This document shows, piece after piece, positions 63,914-64,000 of a DNA stretch of 64,000 nucleotides; position 1 is the first letter of the stretch; every line of letters begins with the position of its first letter. The notes under the pieces were generated by a model. It was not told the DNA's origin, did no database searches, and saw only the letters and a list, made by a program, of their open reading frames with translations. The stretch lies in the NCBI GenBank assembly GCA_018292915.2, contig JACVVK020000381.1, positions 30,001 through 94,000 of the forward strand, read 5' to 3'. The position numbers and the translations under genes were made by a program. The stretch comes from Batillaria attramentaria (taxonomy: Eukaryota; Mollusca; Gastropoda; Batillariidae).

Positions 63914-64000
63914 GTTGGTTTTCCATAGGCGCTGTTAGGCCATGTTTCGTTCTGTCTGGAGGTGGTTTTGGAGATCAGATAATTTAGATCAGGCCAGACG

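Overview
This is a eukaryotic nuclear window, most likely from a mollusc and probably a gastropod (inference). Genes are split into short exons with GT-AG introns. The gene set is animal: a lark-type RNA-binding protein, a mitochondrial ribosomal protein, an axonemal dynein light chain and a basal-body coiled-coil protein. The rest is full of TG/CA microsatellites, minisatellites, tRNA-derived SINEs, small inverted-repeat elements and decayed LINEs. I see no bacterial or viral genes.

Layout. 0.6-9.8 kb: two single-RRM plus CCHC-knuckle RNA-binding genes (lark/RBM4-like) lie head to head. One is partial on the minus strand (637-4213) and one is complete on the plus strand (5152-9770); their exon structures match, so they are an inverted duplicate pair. 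10-17 kb: no gene found, but several minisatellites, including a 44-copy array of a 40-bp unit that leaves all three minus-strand frames open. 17.1-24.3 kb: MRPS10 (minus) and DNAL1 (plus) are divergent, with start codons about 230 bp apart. 26.9-37.7 kb: CCDC61 (plus), 15 coding exons, carrying a pogo/Tigger-like element in one intron. 38-43.3 kb: repeats and a dead PIF/Harbinger transposon. 43.6-45.6 kb: a TMEM160-like gene (minus). 46-53 kb: no coding exon; it probably holds the 5' part of the next gene, a 17-copy 66-bp array, a MITE and a SINE. 53.0 kb to the end: an acyl-CoA synthetase (4CL-like, AMP-binding) gene whose introns hold a 1.1-kb inverted-repeat element, SINEs, two LINE remnants and a 30-copy 41-bp array; its last exons are beyond the window.

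The genes do not form an operon. DNAL1 and CCDC61 are neighbours that both serve cilia, and MRPS10, TMEM160 and probably the acyl-CoA synthetase point to mitochondria. All exon borders come from reading splice sites, reading-frame continuity and remembered family similarity; no alignment was run. No clearly new system was found. The best leads are the mirrored lark pair, minisatellites that look like amplified ends of mobile elements, decayed copies of one exon's acceptor region, and SINE insertions sharing a target motif.
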